Assembly (NCBI RefSeq): GCF_014174495.1
Contig: NZ_JACJHR010000041.1
Coordinates: 1-64,000 of the forward strand
Length of the DNA stretch: 64,000 nt
Origin: Amycolatopsis echigonensis
GTDB taxonomy: Bacteria; Actinomycetota; Actinomycetes; Mycobacteriales; Pseudonocardiaceae
Direction: 5' to 3'
Positions 50,157 to 58,230 of the stretch are shown in pieces (positions within the stretch are counted from its first letter, which is position 1; every line of letters starts with the position of its first letter). The translations under genes were made by a program, and so were the position numbers. The notes beneath the pieces were generated by a model that was not told the origin of the DNA, ran no database searches, and saw only the letters and a list, made by a program, of their open reading frames with translations.

Positions 50157-51446
50157 TCAGCGAGGAACCGGCTCCGAGGGCCACTGCAATTCTCCCACGT
50201 CGTCCGGGCGCGGCACCTTCAAGAAGAGACTGAAAATCGCCGGACGCTTGTTCGACAGTTCCAGTCGTCCGCCGTCCGCTTCGACCAGAGCGCGGGCCAG
50301 AGCCAATCCCACCCCGGTCGAACCTCCGCCGGAAAAACCGCGTTCGAAAATGTGCGGCGCGATTTCGTCCGGCACCCCGGATCCGGTGTCCGCGACCTCG
50401 ATCACCACAGTTCCCTCGGCATCGCCGCGGCGGGCCGACAGCGTGACCGTTCCCGCGCCGTGGCGGAGGGCGTTGTCCAGCAGCACTCCGATCACCTCGC
50501 GCAGCCGCGCCGGAGTCACGCGCACCATCAAGCCGTCCGCGACCTTCAGCCGCAGGTTCCGGCCCTCGACCCGCAGCAGCTGACGCCATTCCTCCGCGAC
50601 CGCCGGCAGCGCCACCGGCAGGTCGACCGGCTCGGCATCTACCTCGCGCGCGGCACGGGCGGCGGCCAGCAGTTCGTCCAGGGCCTGGGCTAGCCGGTCC
50701 GCCTGTTCCTGCGCGGCCCGGGACTCCTCGACGACATCGGGGTCCTCATGTCCGGTCAGCGGCTCCAATCGGAGCTGCAGCGCGGTCAACCGGCTGCGCA
50801 GCTGGTGCGAGACGTCGCCGACCAGCTGCCGTTCCCGCTGCACGAGCTGCGCCAAGGCGGATCCCGACGTGTCCAGGGCCTCCGCGACCATGTCCAGCTC
50901 AGCTACTCGGTAGCGGCTCGGGTCCGGGCGGAAATCGCCGCCGCCCAGGCGGGACGCTCGGTCCGCGACGTGCCGGAGCGGTTTCGCCAAGCGGCGCGCG
51001 GTCACGGTCGCCACCACCGCGCCGGTGCCCACCGACAGCACCACCAGCAGCACGACCAGCAGGGTCACCTGCGTCTGCTTCGTGCGCACCGGACCGCTCG
51101 GGATCGCCAGCATCACCGTGCCGCTGCGCGCGGTCGGCACCGATTCGACCACCGGGTCCGGGCCGGGGTTCGCGCCGAGGTGTTTTTCGCTGAAGCCCTC
51201 GGCGCGCACGATCAGCATGCCGCCGTCGGGAACCCCGACCCGGAATTGCTCCAGGTCGATTTCCTGGCCGTTCGCGACCTGCGTGTCGACGGTCGCGGCG
51301 ATGTTCCGCGCCCGTTCGGCCAGGCTTTCCCGGTTGAGGTTCTCCACCAGCCGCCACGCGGTGACGCCGAGCGGGATGCCCAGCACGGCCGCGGTGACCA
51401 GCACGGCGAGGAGGATCGCCAGCAGGATCCGGCGGCGCATGCTCAT
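50157..51446 (-). CDS. Two-component sensor histidine kinase
   Basis: A 429-residue membrane kinase. Two transmembrane helices (about 8-28 and 127-147) flank a 100-residue extracytoplasmic sensor. HAMP follows (RRLAKPLRHVADRASRLGGG). The phospho-acceptor is His in GDVSHQLRSRLTALQLRLEP (about residue 213). The ATP-binding domain shows LLDNALRHGAGTV (N box), VADTGSGVPDEIAPHIFERG (G1) and GGGSTGVGLALARALVEADG (G2). It is 9 bases downstream of its cognate regulator. The signal is unknown. Confidence 0.92.
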   Translation of the reverse strand: MSMRRRILLAILLAVLVTAAVLGIPLGVTAWRLVENLNRESLAERARNIAATVDTQVANGQEIDLEQFRVGVPDGGMLIVRAEGFSEKHLGANPGPDPVVESVPTARSGTVMLAIPSGPVRTKQTQVTLLVVLLVVLSVGTGAVVATVTARRLAKPLRHVADRASRLGGGDFRPDPSRYRVAELDMVAEALDTSGSALAQLVQRERQLVGDVSHQLRSRLTALQLRLEPLTGHEDPDVVEESRAAQEQADRLAQALDELLAAARAAREVDAEPVDLPVALPAVAEEWRQLLRVEGRNLRLKVADGLMVRVTPARLREVIGVLLDNALRHGAGTVTLSARRGDAEGTVVIEVADTGSGVPDEIAPHIFERGFSGGGSTGVGLALARALVEADGGRLELSNKRPAIFSLFLKVPRPDDVGELQWPSEPVPR

Positions 51447-51455
51447 CGGCGGCGG

Positions 51456-52163
51456 CTACTCGACATTGAACCGGAACCCGACTCCGCGCACGGTCGCGAT
51501 GCGCCGCTCAGCGTCGGAATGCGCCGGTTTCGCCTGCCTGCCCGCCGCCTCGTCGGCGGCGACCGCGAGTTTCCGGCGCAGCCAGGACATGTGCATGTCG
51601 AGCGTCTTCGACGTCTTGGACTCCAGGTCGTTCCACACCTCGGCGAGGATCTCGTCGCGGCTGACGACCTGCCCGGCCCGGCTCATCAGCACGCGCAGCA
51701 GCTCGAACTCCTTGTTCGCCAGCTGCACCTCGTGCGAGTCCACAGTGACCAGTCGCGCGCCGAGGTCCATCCGGACGCCGCCGGCCTCCAGCACCTCCGG
51801 CACCCGGCGGCGCAGCAGCGCGCGGATCCGGGCGAGCAGTTCGGCGAGCCGGAACGGCTTGGCCACGTAATCGTCCGCGCCCGCGTCGAGACCGACGACG
51901 AAGTCGACCTCGTCGGTGCGCGCGGTGAGCATCAGCACCGGCAGTTCGGTGCCGCTCGCGCGCAGTCTGCGGCACACCTCCAGCCCGTCCATCCCGGGCA
52001 GCCCGAGATCGAGCACGAGCAGGTCGACCCGGTGCGCGGCGGTCGCGGCCAGCACCGCCGGGCCGTCGGTGACGACCTCGATCTCGTACCCCTCCCGGTG
52101 CAGCGCGCGGGACAGCGGCTCGGCGATGGCCGGATCGTCTTCGGCAAGTAGGACCATGCTCAC
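51456..52163 (-). CDS. OmpR/PhoB-type response regulator
   Basis: A 235-residue regulator. The receiver domain has the acidic pocket LLAEDDPAI, the phospho-acceptor Asp in LLVLDLGLPGMDGLEV, the Thr in LMLTART and the Lys in DYVAKPFRLAELLARI. A winged-helix DNA-binding domain follows (ANKEFELLRVLMSRAGQVVS, LDMHMSWLRRKLAV, RIATVRGVGFRFNVE). GTG at 52163 is chosen because TAAGGT ends 7 bases before it, consistent with a leaderless mRNA; ATG at 52157 is the alternative. It pairs with the histidine kinase downstream. Confidence 0.92.
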   Translation of the reverse strand: MSMVLLAEDDPAIAEPLSRALHREGYEIEVVTDGPAVLAATAAHRVDLLVLDLGLPGMDGLEVCRRLRASGTELPVLMLTARTDEVDFVVGLDAGADDYVAKPFRLAELLARIRALLRRRVPEVLEAGGVRMDLGARLVTVDSHEVQLANKEFELLRVLMSRAGQVVSRDEILAEVWNDLESKTSKTLDMHMSWLRRKLAVAADEAAGRQAKPAHSDAERRIATVRGVGFRFNVE

Positions 52164-52199
52164 CTGGCCAACCTTACGGCGAACGGGCGTGAAACCATC

Positions 52200-52991
52200 G
52201 TGACCGTGCCTGCCTACTCGGATGACCTCGTTCTCGCCACCCGGCTGGCGGACGCCGCCGACGCGCTGACCACTGCCCGTTTCCGTGCGCTCGACCTCGC
52301 GGTGTCCGCGAAACCGGACCGCACGCCGGTGACCGACGCCGACACCGCCGTCGAGGACGCGATCCGCGAAATCCTCGCCGCCGAGCGGCCGGGCGACACC
52401 GTGGCGGGTGAGGAACGCGGCGGCTCGGCGGGCAGCGAAGGCCGGGCATGGGTGATCGACCCGATCGACGGGACCAAGAACTTCCTCCGCGGCGTCCCGG
52501 TGTGGGCGACGCTGATCGCGCTCGTCGAGGACGGCACGCCGGTAGTCGGCATGATCAGCGCGCCGTTGCTGGGCCGCCGCTGGTGGGCAGCTCGCGGCGA
52601 GGGTGCGCACCTGCGCGACGCGGCGGGCGAACGGCGCATGTCGGTGTCGAAGGTGGCGGCGCTCGGCGACGCCTATCTGTCCACGACGGACTTGAACAGC
52701 TGGACCGAGTACCACTCCCGCGAGAAGTACCTCGCGCTCACCGAGGCGTGCTGGGAATCCCGCGCGTTCGGCGATTTCTGGAGCCACTGCCTCGTCGCCG
52801 AGGGCGCGATGGACGTCGCCGCCGAGTGCGTCGTGAACCCGTGGGACGTCGCTGCCGCGCAGGTGATCGTCACCGAGGCGGGCGGCCGCTTCACCGATCT
52901 TTCCGGTGCGGAGACCTACGAGGGCGGCTCAGCGCTGTCCACGAACGGCCTGCTGCACGACGAAGCGCTGGCCGTCCTGCGCCGTCAGTGA
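52200..52991 (+). CDS. hisN: Histidinol-phosphatase HisN (inositol-monophosphatase fold)
   Basis: A 263-residue Mg-dependent phosphatase that dephosphorylates histidinol phosphate, the eighth step of histidine synthesis, in the manner of actinobacterial HisN. Metal-site motifs are GEERGG, DPIDGTKNFLRGVPVW and NPWDVAAAQVIVTEAGG. An N-terminal LATRLADAADALTTARF helix and residue count match. The GTG at 52200 is preceded by no clear ribosome site. It overlaps the convergent small gene by 7 bases. A general inositol-phosphatase role is possible but less likely. Confidence 0.88.
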   Translation: MTVPAYSDDLVLATRLADAADALTTARFRALDLAVSAKPDRTPVTDADTAVEDAIREILAAERPGDTVAGEERGGSAGSEGRAWVIDPIDGTKNFLRGVPVWATLIALVEDGTPVVGMISAPLLGRRWWAARGEGAHLRDAAGERRMSVSKVAALGDAYLSTTDLNSWTEYHSREKYLALTEACWESRAFGDFWSHCLVAEGAMDVAAECVVNPWDVAAAQVIVTEAGGRFTDLSGAETYEGGSALSTNGLLHDEALAVLRRQ

Positions 52992-53248
52992 GCGCCGGGC
53001 AGCACGCCGACCGCGCCGCGCGCCACCTGTGACCAGGTCAGCCTGCCGAAGAGGTAGTGGCAGGCGACCTGTTCGGAGGTGAACGCGGCCCAGTCGTAGC
53101 GGTTGCCCTGCTCGCGCCAGAACACTTCCCAGCCGCCGTCGGAGGTCGGCAGCAGGCACCACGTGTTGTCCGCTTCCCGGCCGATCGACACGACTTCCTC
53201 GGGCACGCCGATGACGTCCAGCCATCTGCGGATCGACTGGGCGTTCAT
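52985..53248 (-). CDS. Presumed immunity protein for the TNT toxin (87 aa)
   Basis: An 87-residue soluble protein starting MNAQSIRRWLDVIGVPEEVV, with CLLPTSDGGWEVFWREQGN and a C-terminal CHYLFGRLTWSQVARGA. The start overlaps the end of the TNT toxin gene by 4 bases (ATGA), so it is translated with it. Small aromatic-rich proteins immediately downstream of TNT domains are expected to be cognate immunity factors. The M. tuberculosis factor (IFT) is larger, so equivalence is inferred from position, not sequence. Confidence 0.65.
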   Translation of the reverse strand: MNAQSIRRWLDVIGVPEEVVSIGREADNTWCLLPTSDGGWEVFWREQGNRYDWAAFTSEQVACHYLFGRLTWSQVARGAVGVLPGAH

Positions 53249-54060
53249 CGTGCCTCCCGCGTGACGTCTGCCAAGAATCCCAGCGTGACCAGTTCGTCCG
53301 CGGAGAGCACCGCACGGTAGCGGATCCCGCCGCCCGGTCCGTCGAACCACTCCGCCGACGTGGCCTGCCACACCGGCATCGGCTTCAGCACGCGGTAACG
53401 GCGGTAGCCGGAACGCAGTGCGGCGGGCGGCAAAGCGCGCTCCGCGAACGGCGTGCCGTCGGGCGCGAACACGCGGCCGTAGTCGCTGCCGAAGCGGTCC
53501 AGCAGCGTGTTTTCCGGCAATACCACCGGGTTCGGCTCTTCGACGCAGCCCTCCGCCGGCGGCCACACATACTCGGCGCCGACGACGAACCGGCGCTCCC
53601 ACTCGGGACCTTCCGGCGGCACATAGCCTTCGACGACTGCCTCGGGCGGCTCCGGATCTACCGGCGGCGCGGGCGAACGACGGAAGCCCTGCTTGACGTA
53701 CCCGAGCACGGCGGTGTCGTCCAGCAGCGCCGATTCCGGATGGTCGAACAGCGGCCGCCGCACGCCCTCGGCGACCGCGACCCCGTCCGAGGGCAGCGGC
53801 AACTGCCGGTCCGGACGGTCCGAAGCCACCGGCAAATGCCCGAGCGGGAACATGTGCACCGCGAACAGCGCCAGCACGCTTTCCCGGTCTGTGCGCGGAG
53901 AACCGACCGGCGGACGGCTTTGCGCGGGCAGCACTCCGGTGCCCGAGGGCGGGGTGGGCACCTCGTCGAAGCCGCGTTCGAGCAGCCCGCCGTACTGGAC
54001 GGGCACGCGCACCGGGCCGGTAGCGACGTCGGTGTCTGCCGGTTCGGGCTGGTCGGACAC
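53245..54060 (-). CDS. TNT-domain NAD+ glycohydrolase-like toxin
   Basis: A 271-residue protein. Residues 1-130 are acidic, Pro-rich and without known domain. Residues 181-268 match the TNT domain of the M. tuberculosis toxin CpnT: LPENTLLDRFGSDYGRVFAP, GTPFAERALPP, YRRYRVLKPMPVWQA, then WFDGPGGGIRYRA. TNT hydrolyses NAD+. Where I expect Gln in the GGGxQY turn this protein has Arg247, so activity should be tested. There is no signal peptide. GTG at 54060 is used; GTG at 54066 is in frame. The small downstream gene is coupled and presumed protective. Confidence 0.8.
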   Translation of the reverse strand: MSDQPEPADTDVATGPVRVPVQYGGLLERGFDEVPTPPSGTGVLPAQSRPPVGSPRTDRESVLALFAVHMFPLGHLPVASDRPDRQLPLPSDGVAVAEGVRRPLFDHPESALLDDTAVLGYVKQGFRRSPAPPVDPEPPEAVVEGYVPPEGPEWERRFVVGAEYVWPPAEGCVEEPNPVVLPENTLLDRFGSDYGRVFAPDGTPFAERALPPAALRSGYRRYRVLKPMPVWQATSAEWFDGPGGGIRYRAVLSADELVTLGFLADVTREAR

Positions 54061-54142
54061 TGGCACCCTCTTCTCGGTCGTGCCGGCACCGGGTCGGACG
54101 CCTGCTCGCGGCGAAAGGTTCCGGGCGAGCGGGAAACCCACC

Positions 54143-54307
54143 TTATCGGGCGACGGGGATGCGCCGCCGCACCAACGCGCGGTCCAAGCCGCTTTTCGAC
54201 CAGCCCAGCGGTTCGCCGTCGACGATTGCCCGCGGCCCCAACGGTTTCCCGTCGGCCCTCGCCCGGGCAATGGCCCCGTCTGCCCGCTGAGCGGGACGAC
54301 TTCGGGA
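54143..54307 (-). pseudogene. Possible C-terminal gene remnant after HMG-CoA lyase
   Basis: The 250-base gap 54061-54310 has no intact gene. In the same frame as the HMG-CoA lyase, right after its TAA, an open stretch reads AIARARADGKPLGPRAIVDG and EPLGWSKSGLDRALVRRRIP to a stop at 54143. It looks protein-like but has no start codon. It could be a fossil or a readthrough extension. Weakly supported. Confidence 0.25.
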
Positions 54308-54310
54308 GCG

Positions 54311-55240
54311 TTATCCGGCCAGCGCGTTCACGACCCGCGACGGCGACGGACGGCCCAGCTGCCCGGCCATCCACACGCTGGTCTCCACCAGCTTGCCGAG
54401 GTCGACGCCGTGCTCCACGCCGAGTCCTTCCAGCAGCCAGACCAGGTCCTCGGTCGCCAGATTGCCGGTCGCGGACTCGGCGTACGGGCAGCCGCCGAGG
54501 CCGCCGGCCGACGAGTCCACTGTGGACACACCAGCGCGCAGCGCGGCCTCGGTGTTGGCCAGCGCCTGGCCGTAGGTGTCGTGGAAGTGCACGGCGAGGG
54601 CCGAGGTGTCCCCGAACGCCTCGATCAGCCGGGTGACCTGGTTCGTGGTGGCGACGCCGATGGTGTCGCCGAGCGAGAGCTGCGAGCAGCCGAAGTCGAG
54701 CAGCCGCTTGCCCGCCCGCACGACCTGCTCCACGTCGACCACGCCCTCCCACGGGTCGCCGAAGCACATCGACAGGTAGCCGCGGACCTCGAGGCCCTCC
54801 TTGCGAGCCCGGGCGACCACCGGTTCGAACATGCCGAACTGGTCGTCGAACGTCGAGTTCAGGTTGCGCTGGGCGAAGGTCTCGGTGGCGCTGGCAAAGA
54901 TCGCGATGTGGTCGACGCCCGCTTCGAGCGCGCGGTTGAGGCCGCGGTCGTTCGGCACCAGCACCGGGTAGCGGACGCCGTCGTGGCGGTCGAGCCCGGC
55001 GAGCAGCTGTTCGGCGTCGGCGAGCTGCGGCACCCACTTCGGGTGCACGAAGCTGGTCGCCTCGAGGGTGGTCAGCCCGGCGCCGGCGAGCCGGTCCAGG
55101 AATTCGAGCTTGACCTCGACCGGCACGACCGAGCTCTCGTTCTGCAGCCCGTCGCGCGCCCCGACCTCCCAGATCTCGACCCGCGGCGGCAGCCCGCCCG
55201 CGGGGACCCGTTCCGGCAGGCCGACCTCTCGAGCACCCAC
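54311..55240 (-). CDS. Hydroxymethylglutaryl-CoA lyase
   Basis: TIM-barrel aldolase of 309 residues cleaving HMG-CoA to acetyl-CoA and acetoacetate, the last step of leucine degradation. Signature segments are VGARDGLQNESSVVPVEVKL, EATSFVHPKWVPQL, SLGDTIGVATTNQV with VHFHDTYGQALANT (metal ligands) and the catalytic-cysteine loop GGLGGCPYAESATGN. GTG at 55240 has GGAG about 8 bases upstream. It lies 1 base after the PH-domain gene. No other leucine-catabolism genes are adjacent, so the exact acyl substrate is inferred. Confidence 0.92.
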   Translation of the reverse strand: MGAREVGLPERVPAGGLPPRVEIWEVGARDGLQNESSVVPVEVKLEFLDRLAGAGLTTLEATSFVHPKWVPQLADAEQLLAGLDRHDGVRYPVLVPNDRGLNRALEAGVDHIAIFASATETFAQRNLNSTFDDQFGMFEPVVARARKEGLEVRGYLSMCFGDPWEGVVDVEQVVRAGKRLLDFGCSQLSLGDTIGVATTNQVTRLIEAFGDTSALAVHFHDTYGQALANTEAALRAGVSTVDSSAGGLGGCPYAESATGNLATEDLVWLLEGLGVEHGVDLGKLVETSVWMAGQLGRPSPSRVVNALAG

Positions 55241-55241
55241 G

Positions 55242-55817
55242 TCAGCGTCTCCTTCCGCGCGGTTCCCGGCCGCGCGGGGGCAGAGGTTCGGTGTCCTGCG
55301 GACCGGGCGCGCCGTGGTAGTCGTCGTAGGGATTGTCGTTGACTTCGCGGTAAATGACCGTATGCACGTGCTCGACGTGGGGAATGTCATCGAAGCGCAG
55401 CGGCTCGTCCGAGGCCGATTCGATGATGAGGGTGCCGCAGCCGAAGATCCGGTCGAGCAGGCCGTGCTCGAACTGCACGCTGTTGATCCGCGACAGCGGG
55501 ATGTCGATGCCGGTGCGCTTGAGCACGCCCTCGCGCGCGATCAGCCGGTCGGTGGTCACGATGAAGTGCGTCGTGCGCCAGCGGACCAGCGGCGCGAGGA
55601 ACAGCCACACCACGAAGAGCAGCGCCACCACGGCGACCGCGATCATCGTGATGTTGTTCCACGGCCCGGCGAAGTCCTGGGCGACCACGAGCAGCCACAC
55701 CGCCGCGCCGACGGTGATCACGAACGCCAGGAACGGGAAGATCAGCATCTTGAAGTGCGGGTGGCTGTGCACCACCACGCGTTCGTTCTGGCTGAGCAAA
55801 TCGTCCGGATAGGCCAC
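55242..55817 (-). CDS. PH-domain membrane protein (bPH_2)
   Basis: A 191-residue protein with two adjacent transmembrane helices (about 25-45 and 55-78) followed by a bacterial PH domain (THFIVTTDRLIAREGVLKRT, DIPLSRINSVQFEHGLLDRI, GCGTLIIESASDEPLRFDDI). The C-terminal 30 residues are basic and Pro-rich. It matches M. tuberculosis Rv3278c, upstream of birA. GGGAG lies 8 bases before the GTG at 55817. It probably acts at the membrane as a binding scaffold; no enzymatic residue is apparent. Confidence 0.88.
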   Translation of the reverse strand: MAYPDDLLSQNERVVVHSHPHFKMLIFPFLAFVITVGAAVWLLVVAQDFAGPWNNITMIAVAVVALLFVVWLFLAPLVRWRTTHFIVTTDRLIAREGVLKRTGIDIPLSRINSVQFEHGLLDRIFGCGTLIIESASDEPLRFDDIPHVEHVHTVIYREVNDNPYDDYHGAPGPQDTEPLPPRGREPRGRRR

Positions 55818-55900
55818 GGCGGGCGCTCCCCTGCGAATGTGTGCCGGTGTGGTGGATCCACCGTACCGGCGCTGGGCTCGCTGAGGCGCGCCCGTTCCGG

Positions 55901-56707
55901 TCAAGCGGGGCGGACGTGCACCACATCGCCGGCGAAAACCGTCAGCCGCCGCCCGTCCGGCACGTCGACCTGCAACTGGCCGGACGCGTCTAGGTCCGCG
56001 GCGCGGCCGGTGAGCGTCGACCCGTCCGGCAGCTGCACCTGGACGTCCTGGCCGAGCGTCGCGCACCGGGCGCGGTAGTCGCCGAGCAGTCCGGCCTCGG
56101 TGAGGTCGCCGCCCGCCGTCCGCCAGCGGCGTTCGAGGTCGTCGAGCCTGGTCAGCAGGCCGAGCGCGACCTCGGTGCGGTCGGTGGTCGTCGCGCCCTG
56201 CTCGGCGAGCGAGGTCGCGGGCAGACCGCCCGGACCGGCCGGGACGTCGTCGCTGAGCGGCAGGACGTTCAGCCCGATGCCGAGCACCACCGCCGATTCG
56301 CCGGCGCCGACCGCCTCGGCGAGGATGCCCGCGCACTTGGCCCGCTCCGGTCCGGCGAGCACGTCGTTAGGCCATTTGAGGGCGACGTCTACGCCCAAAT
56401 CGGTGGCGAGCGCGTGCACCGCGAGCCCGGCGACCACGGACAGTGAACCGAGTGCGGAAAACGGCACGCCTGCCGGGCGCAGCGCGACGCTCAGGTACAA
56501 CCCGCCCTTCGGCGAGCTCCACGAGCGAGCTCTCCGACCGACCCCCGCGGTCTGCTGTTCAGCCAGCAAAACCGTCCGGTCTTCCGCTCCTCCGACGAGG
56601 GCTTCCCGCAGGTCAGCGTTGGTGGAACCGGTCGTCTCCACGACGTCGAGGCGGGCGTAGCGGCCGCCGAGTCCGTCCCGCAGCCGCGCCGCGTCGAGTT
56701 CAGCCAT
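55901..56707 (-). CDS. birA: Biotin--[acetyl-CoA-carboxylase] ligase BirA
   Basis: Attaches biotin to acyl-CoA carboxylase carrier domains via biotinyl-AMP. The 268 residues contain TTGSTNADLREALVGG, the biotinyl-AMP loop GVGRRARSWSSPKGGLYLSV and LKWPNDVLAGPERAKCAGIL, with a C-terminal SH3-like domain (LTGRAADLDASGQLQVDVPD). It lacks the N-terminal DNA-binding domain of E. coli BirA, as usual in actinobacteria. TATTGT ends 6 bases before the ATG. Divergent from the NlpC/P60 gene; equivalent to Rv3279c. Confidence 0.94.
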   Translation of the reverse strand: MAELDAARLRDGLGGRYARLDVVETTGSTNADLREALVGGAEDRTVLLAEQQTAGVGRRARSWSSPKGGLYLSVALRPAGVPFSALGSLSVVAGLAVHALATDLGVDVALKWPNDVLAGPERAKCAGILAEAVGAGESAVVLGIGLNVLPLSDDVPAGPGGLPATSLAEQGATTTDRTEVALGLLTRLDDLERRWRTAGGDLTEAGLLGDYRARCATLGQDVQVQLPDGSTLTGRAADLDASGQLQVDVPDGRRLTVFAGDVVHVRPA

Positions 56708-56787
56708 GTGCTCACAATATGAGAGTCCCCCTAACGTGCAAGCCACTCGCTCGTTACCTAGAGGTGCGCTCTTCTAGATTGGACGCC
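56708..56787. promoter_or_regulatory. Divergent leaderless promoters, birA / NlpC-P60
   Basis: An 80-bp divergent region. On the minus strand TATTGT ends 6 bases before the birA ATG; on the plus strand TAGATT (56775-56780) ends 7 bases before the GTG. No Shine-Dalgarno precedes either start. Good -10 matches at leaderless spacing suggest transcription begins at both start codons. Confidence 0.5.
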
Positions 56788-57897
56788 GTGACGCCGGAGA
56801 CCCCCACCGCCGACGAGCCGCCGAAGCCCAGCTGGGCTCGGGGCGCGCTGTACCGTGGCCTCGTGGCGTTGCCGCTGGTCGCCGGGCTCGCCACCGCGGG
56901 CTGGCTGGTGGCCGGACGCGACCAGCCCGCCCCTGTTCCCGCGCAAGCCGCGCTGACCGCGCCGTCCCCCGCGAAGACCGTCAGCGGTCCGTCGGTGCTG
57001 CAGGCGAGCGCTCCGGTGCAAGCGCAGGAACCGGCGCAGGGCGCGGCTGGCGGAGGCGGTGGTCCGGCCCCGCTGCAGAAGTGGGCGGATTCGCTCGCCG
57101 GGCCGCTGGACATCCCGGCCCCCGTGCTGCTCGGGTACGCCAATGGCGAGCTGGCGATGCGCAAGGAGCGCCCGGACTGCCACCTGTCGTGGGTCACGCT
57201 GGCGGGCCTCGGCGTCGCCGGCAACAACCACGGCCGCGGCGACGGCGAGCCGATGGGGCTTTCGGCGCAGCAGTGGAAGAAGTACGGCGCGGAGATCCCG
57301 GGCATCGCGAACCCGGCGCTGTCCGACCCGTCGGCCGCGTCCGTCGCCGCGGGCCGCGCGCTGTGCGCGAGCGGCGTCGACCTCTCGGCGGGCAATGGCT
57401 GGTGGAAGGCCGTGGCCGGTTACGAGAACGGCAGCGGCATGGAGCTGTTCCGGCAGCGAGTGCTCGGCTACGCCCAGCTGTACGCGACCCTTTCTCTGGA
57501 CCCGACGAAGGCGAACGCGCCTTCGGTGCGTGCCACGCGGTTCGCACTGGGACAGCTCGGCCTGCCGTACGTGTGGGGCGGCAACGGACCCGACGCGGGC
57601 GCGGCCGGGTTCGACTGCTCGGGTCTCACCAAGGCTTCCTACGAGAGCGCCGGTATTTCCTTGCCGCGCACGGCGGACAGCCAGTTCCGCGCGGTGCCGC
57701 CGGTTCCGGCCGGGCAGGAACCGCAGCTGGGCGATCTCGTCTTCTACGGCAGCCCGGCGGCCGGCATCCACCACGTGGGGCTGTACCTCGGGAACGGCCT
57801 GATGATCAACGCGCCGACCGAGGGACAGGCGATTCAGATCCACACCTTCCACCGGCCGGGCGACGACTACGCCGGAGCTGGGCATCCGGCGAACTGA
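56788..57897 (+). CDS. NlpC/P60 peptidoglycan hydrolase with N-terminal membrane anchor
   Basis: A 369-residue exported hydrolase. A helix at about residues 23-47 (RGLVALPLVAGLATAGWLVA) is an uncleaved signal anchor, followed by an Ala/Gln/Pro linker. Residues 98-230 resemble a lytic-transglycosylase-like domain (DIPAPVLLGYANGELAMRKE, WVTLAGLGVAGNNHG). The C-terminal NlpC/P60 domain has the catalytic Cys in GFDCSGLTKASYESAGISLP and His in GIHHVGLYLGNGLMI. It should cut the stem peptide of peptidoglycan. Confidence 0.9.
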   Translation: MTPETPTADEPPKPSWARGALYRGLVALPLVAGLATAGWLVAGRDQPAPVPAQAALTAPSPAKTVSGPSVLQASAPVQAQEPAQGAAGGGGGPAPLQKWADSLAGPLDIPAPVLLGYANGELAMRKERPDCHLSWVTLAGLGVAGNNHGRGDGEPMGLSAQQWKKYGAEIPGIANPALSDPSAASVAAGRALCASGVDLSAGNGWWKAVAGYENGSGMELFRQRVLGYAQLYATLSLDPTKANAPSVRATRFALGQLGLPYVWGGNGPDAGAAGFDCSGLTKASYESAGISLPRTADSQFRAVPPVPAGQEPQLGDLVFYGSPAAGIHHVGLYLGNGLMINAPTEGQAIQIHTFHRPGDDYAGAGHPAN

Positions 57898-58042
57898 CGG
57901 CTAGCCACAGGACCAGCGACGAGATTTCCGTTTTCGCCCGCAGCGCCCGTATGCCGCTTATGCTCCGGTCTGTTCTTCCTGACCGGAAAGGCATGCCGTG
58001 TCCGCTCGTATGCGCCCTTTCTTCGGGCCGTGTGAGAAGACG

Positions 58043-58230
58043 ATGTCGATGTCGTTCAAGATGCTCTCCGACACGCAGAAGCAGGCCATGCTGACCGCGA
58101 GTGTCGACCGGTCCAAGATCAAGGACGGGCCGACAAGATCGAGATTCCGGCGAGTGCGGTGAAGGCGTCCGTCAAGTTCGCCAAAAGCGACATCGGCGAC
58201 GTGGTTATGGAGAAGCGCGGCGGCAAATAG
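58043..58230 (+). pseudogene. Frameshifted small gene
   Basis: Two overlapping frames together make one protein-like sequence. The first starts MSMSFKMLSDTQKQAMLTAS and continues VDRSKIKDG to about 58129. The other frame takes over with ADKIEIPASAVKASVKFAKS, then DIGDVVMEKRGGK to a TAG at 58228. A one-base deletion near GGACGGGCCGAC (58123-58134) would explain the break; read straight, the first frame stops after 39 codons. Upstream from 57898 there is no gene. Function unknown; sequencing error or programmed frameshift cannot be excluded. Confidence 0.5.
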
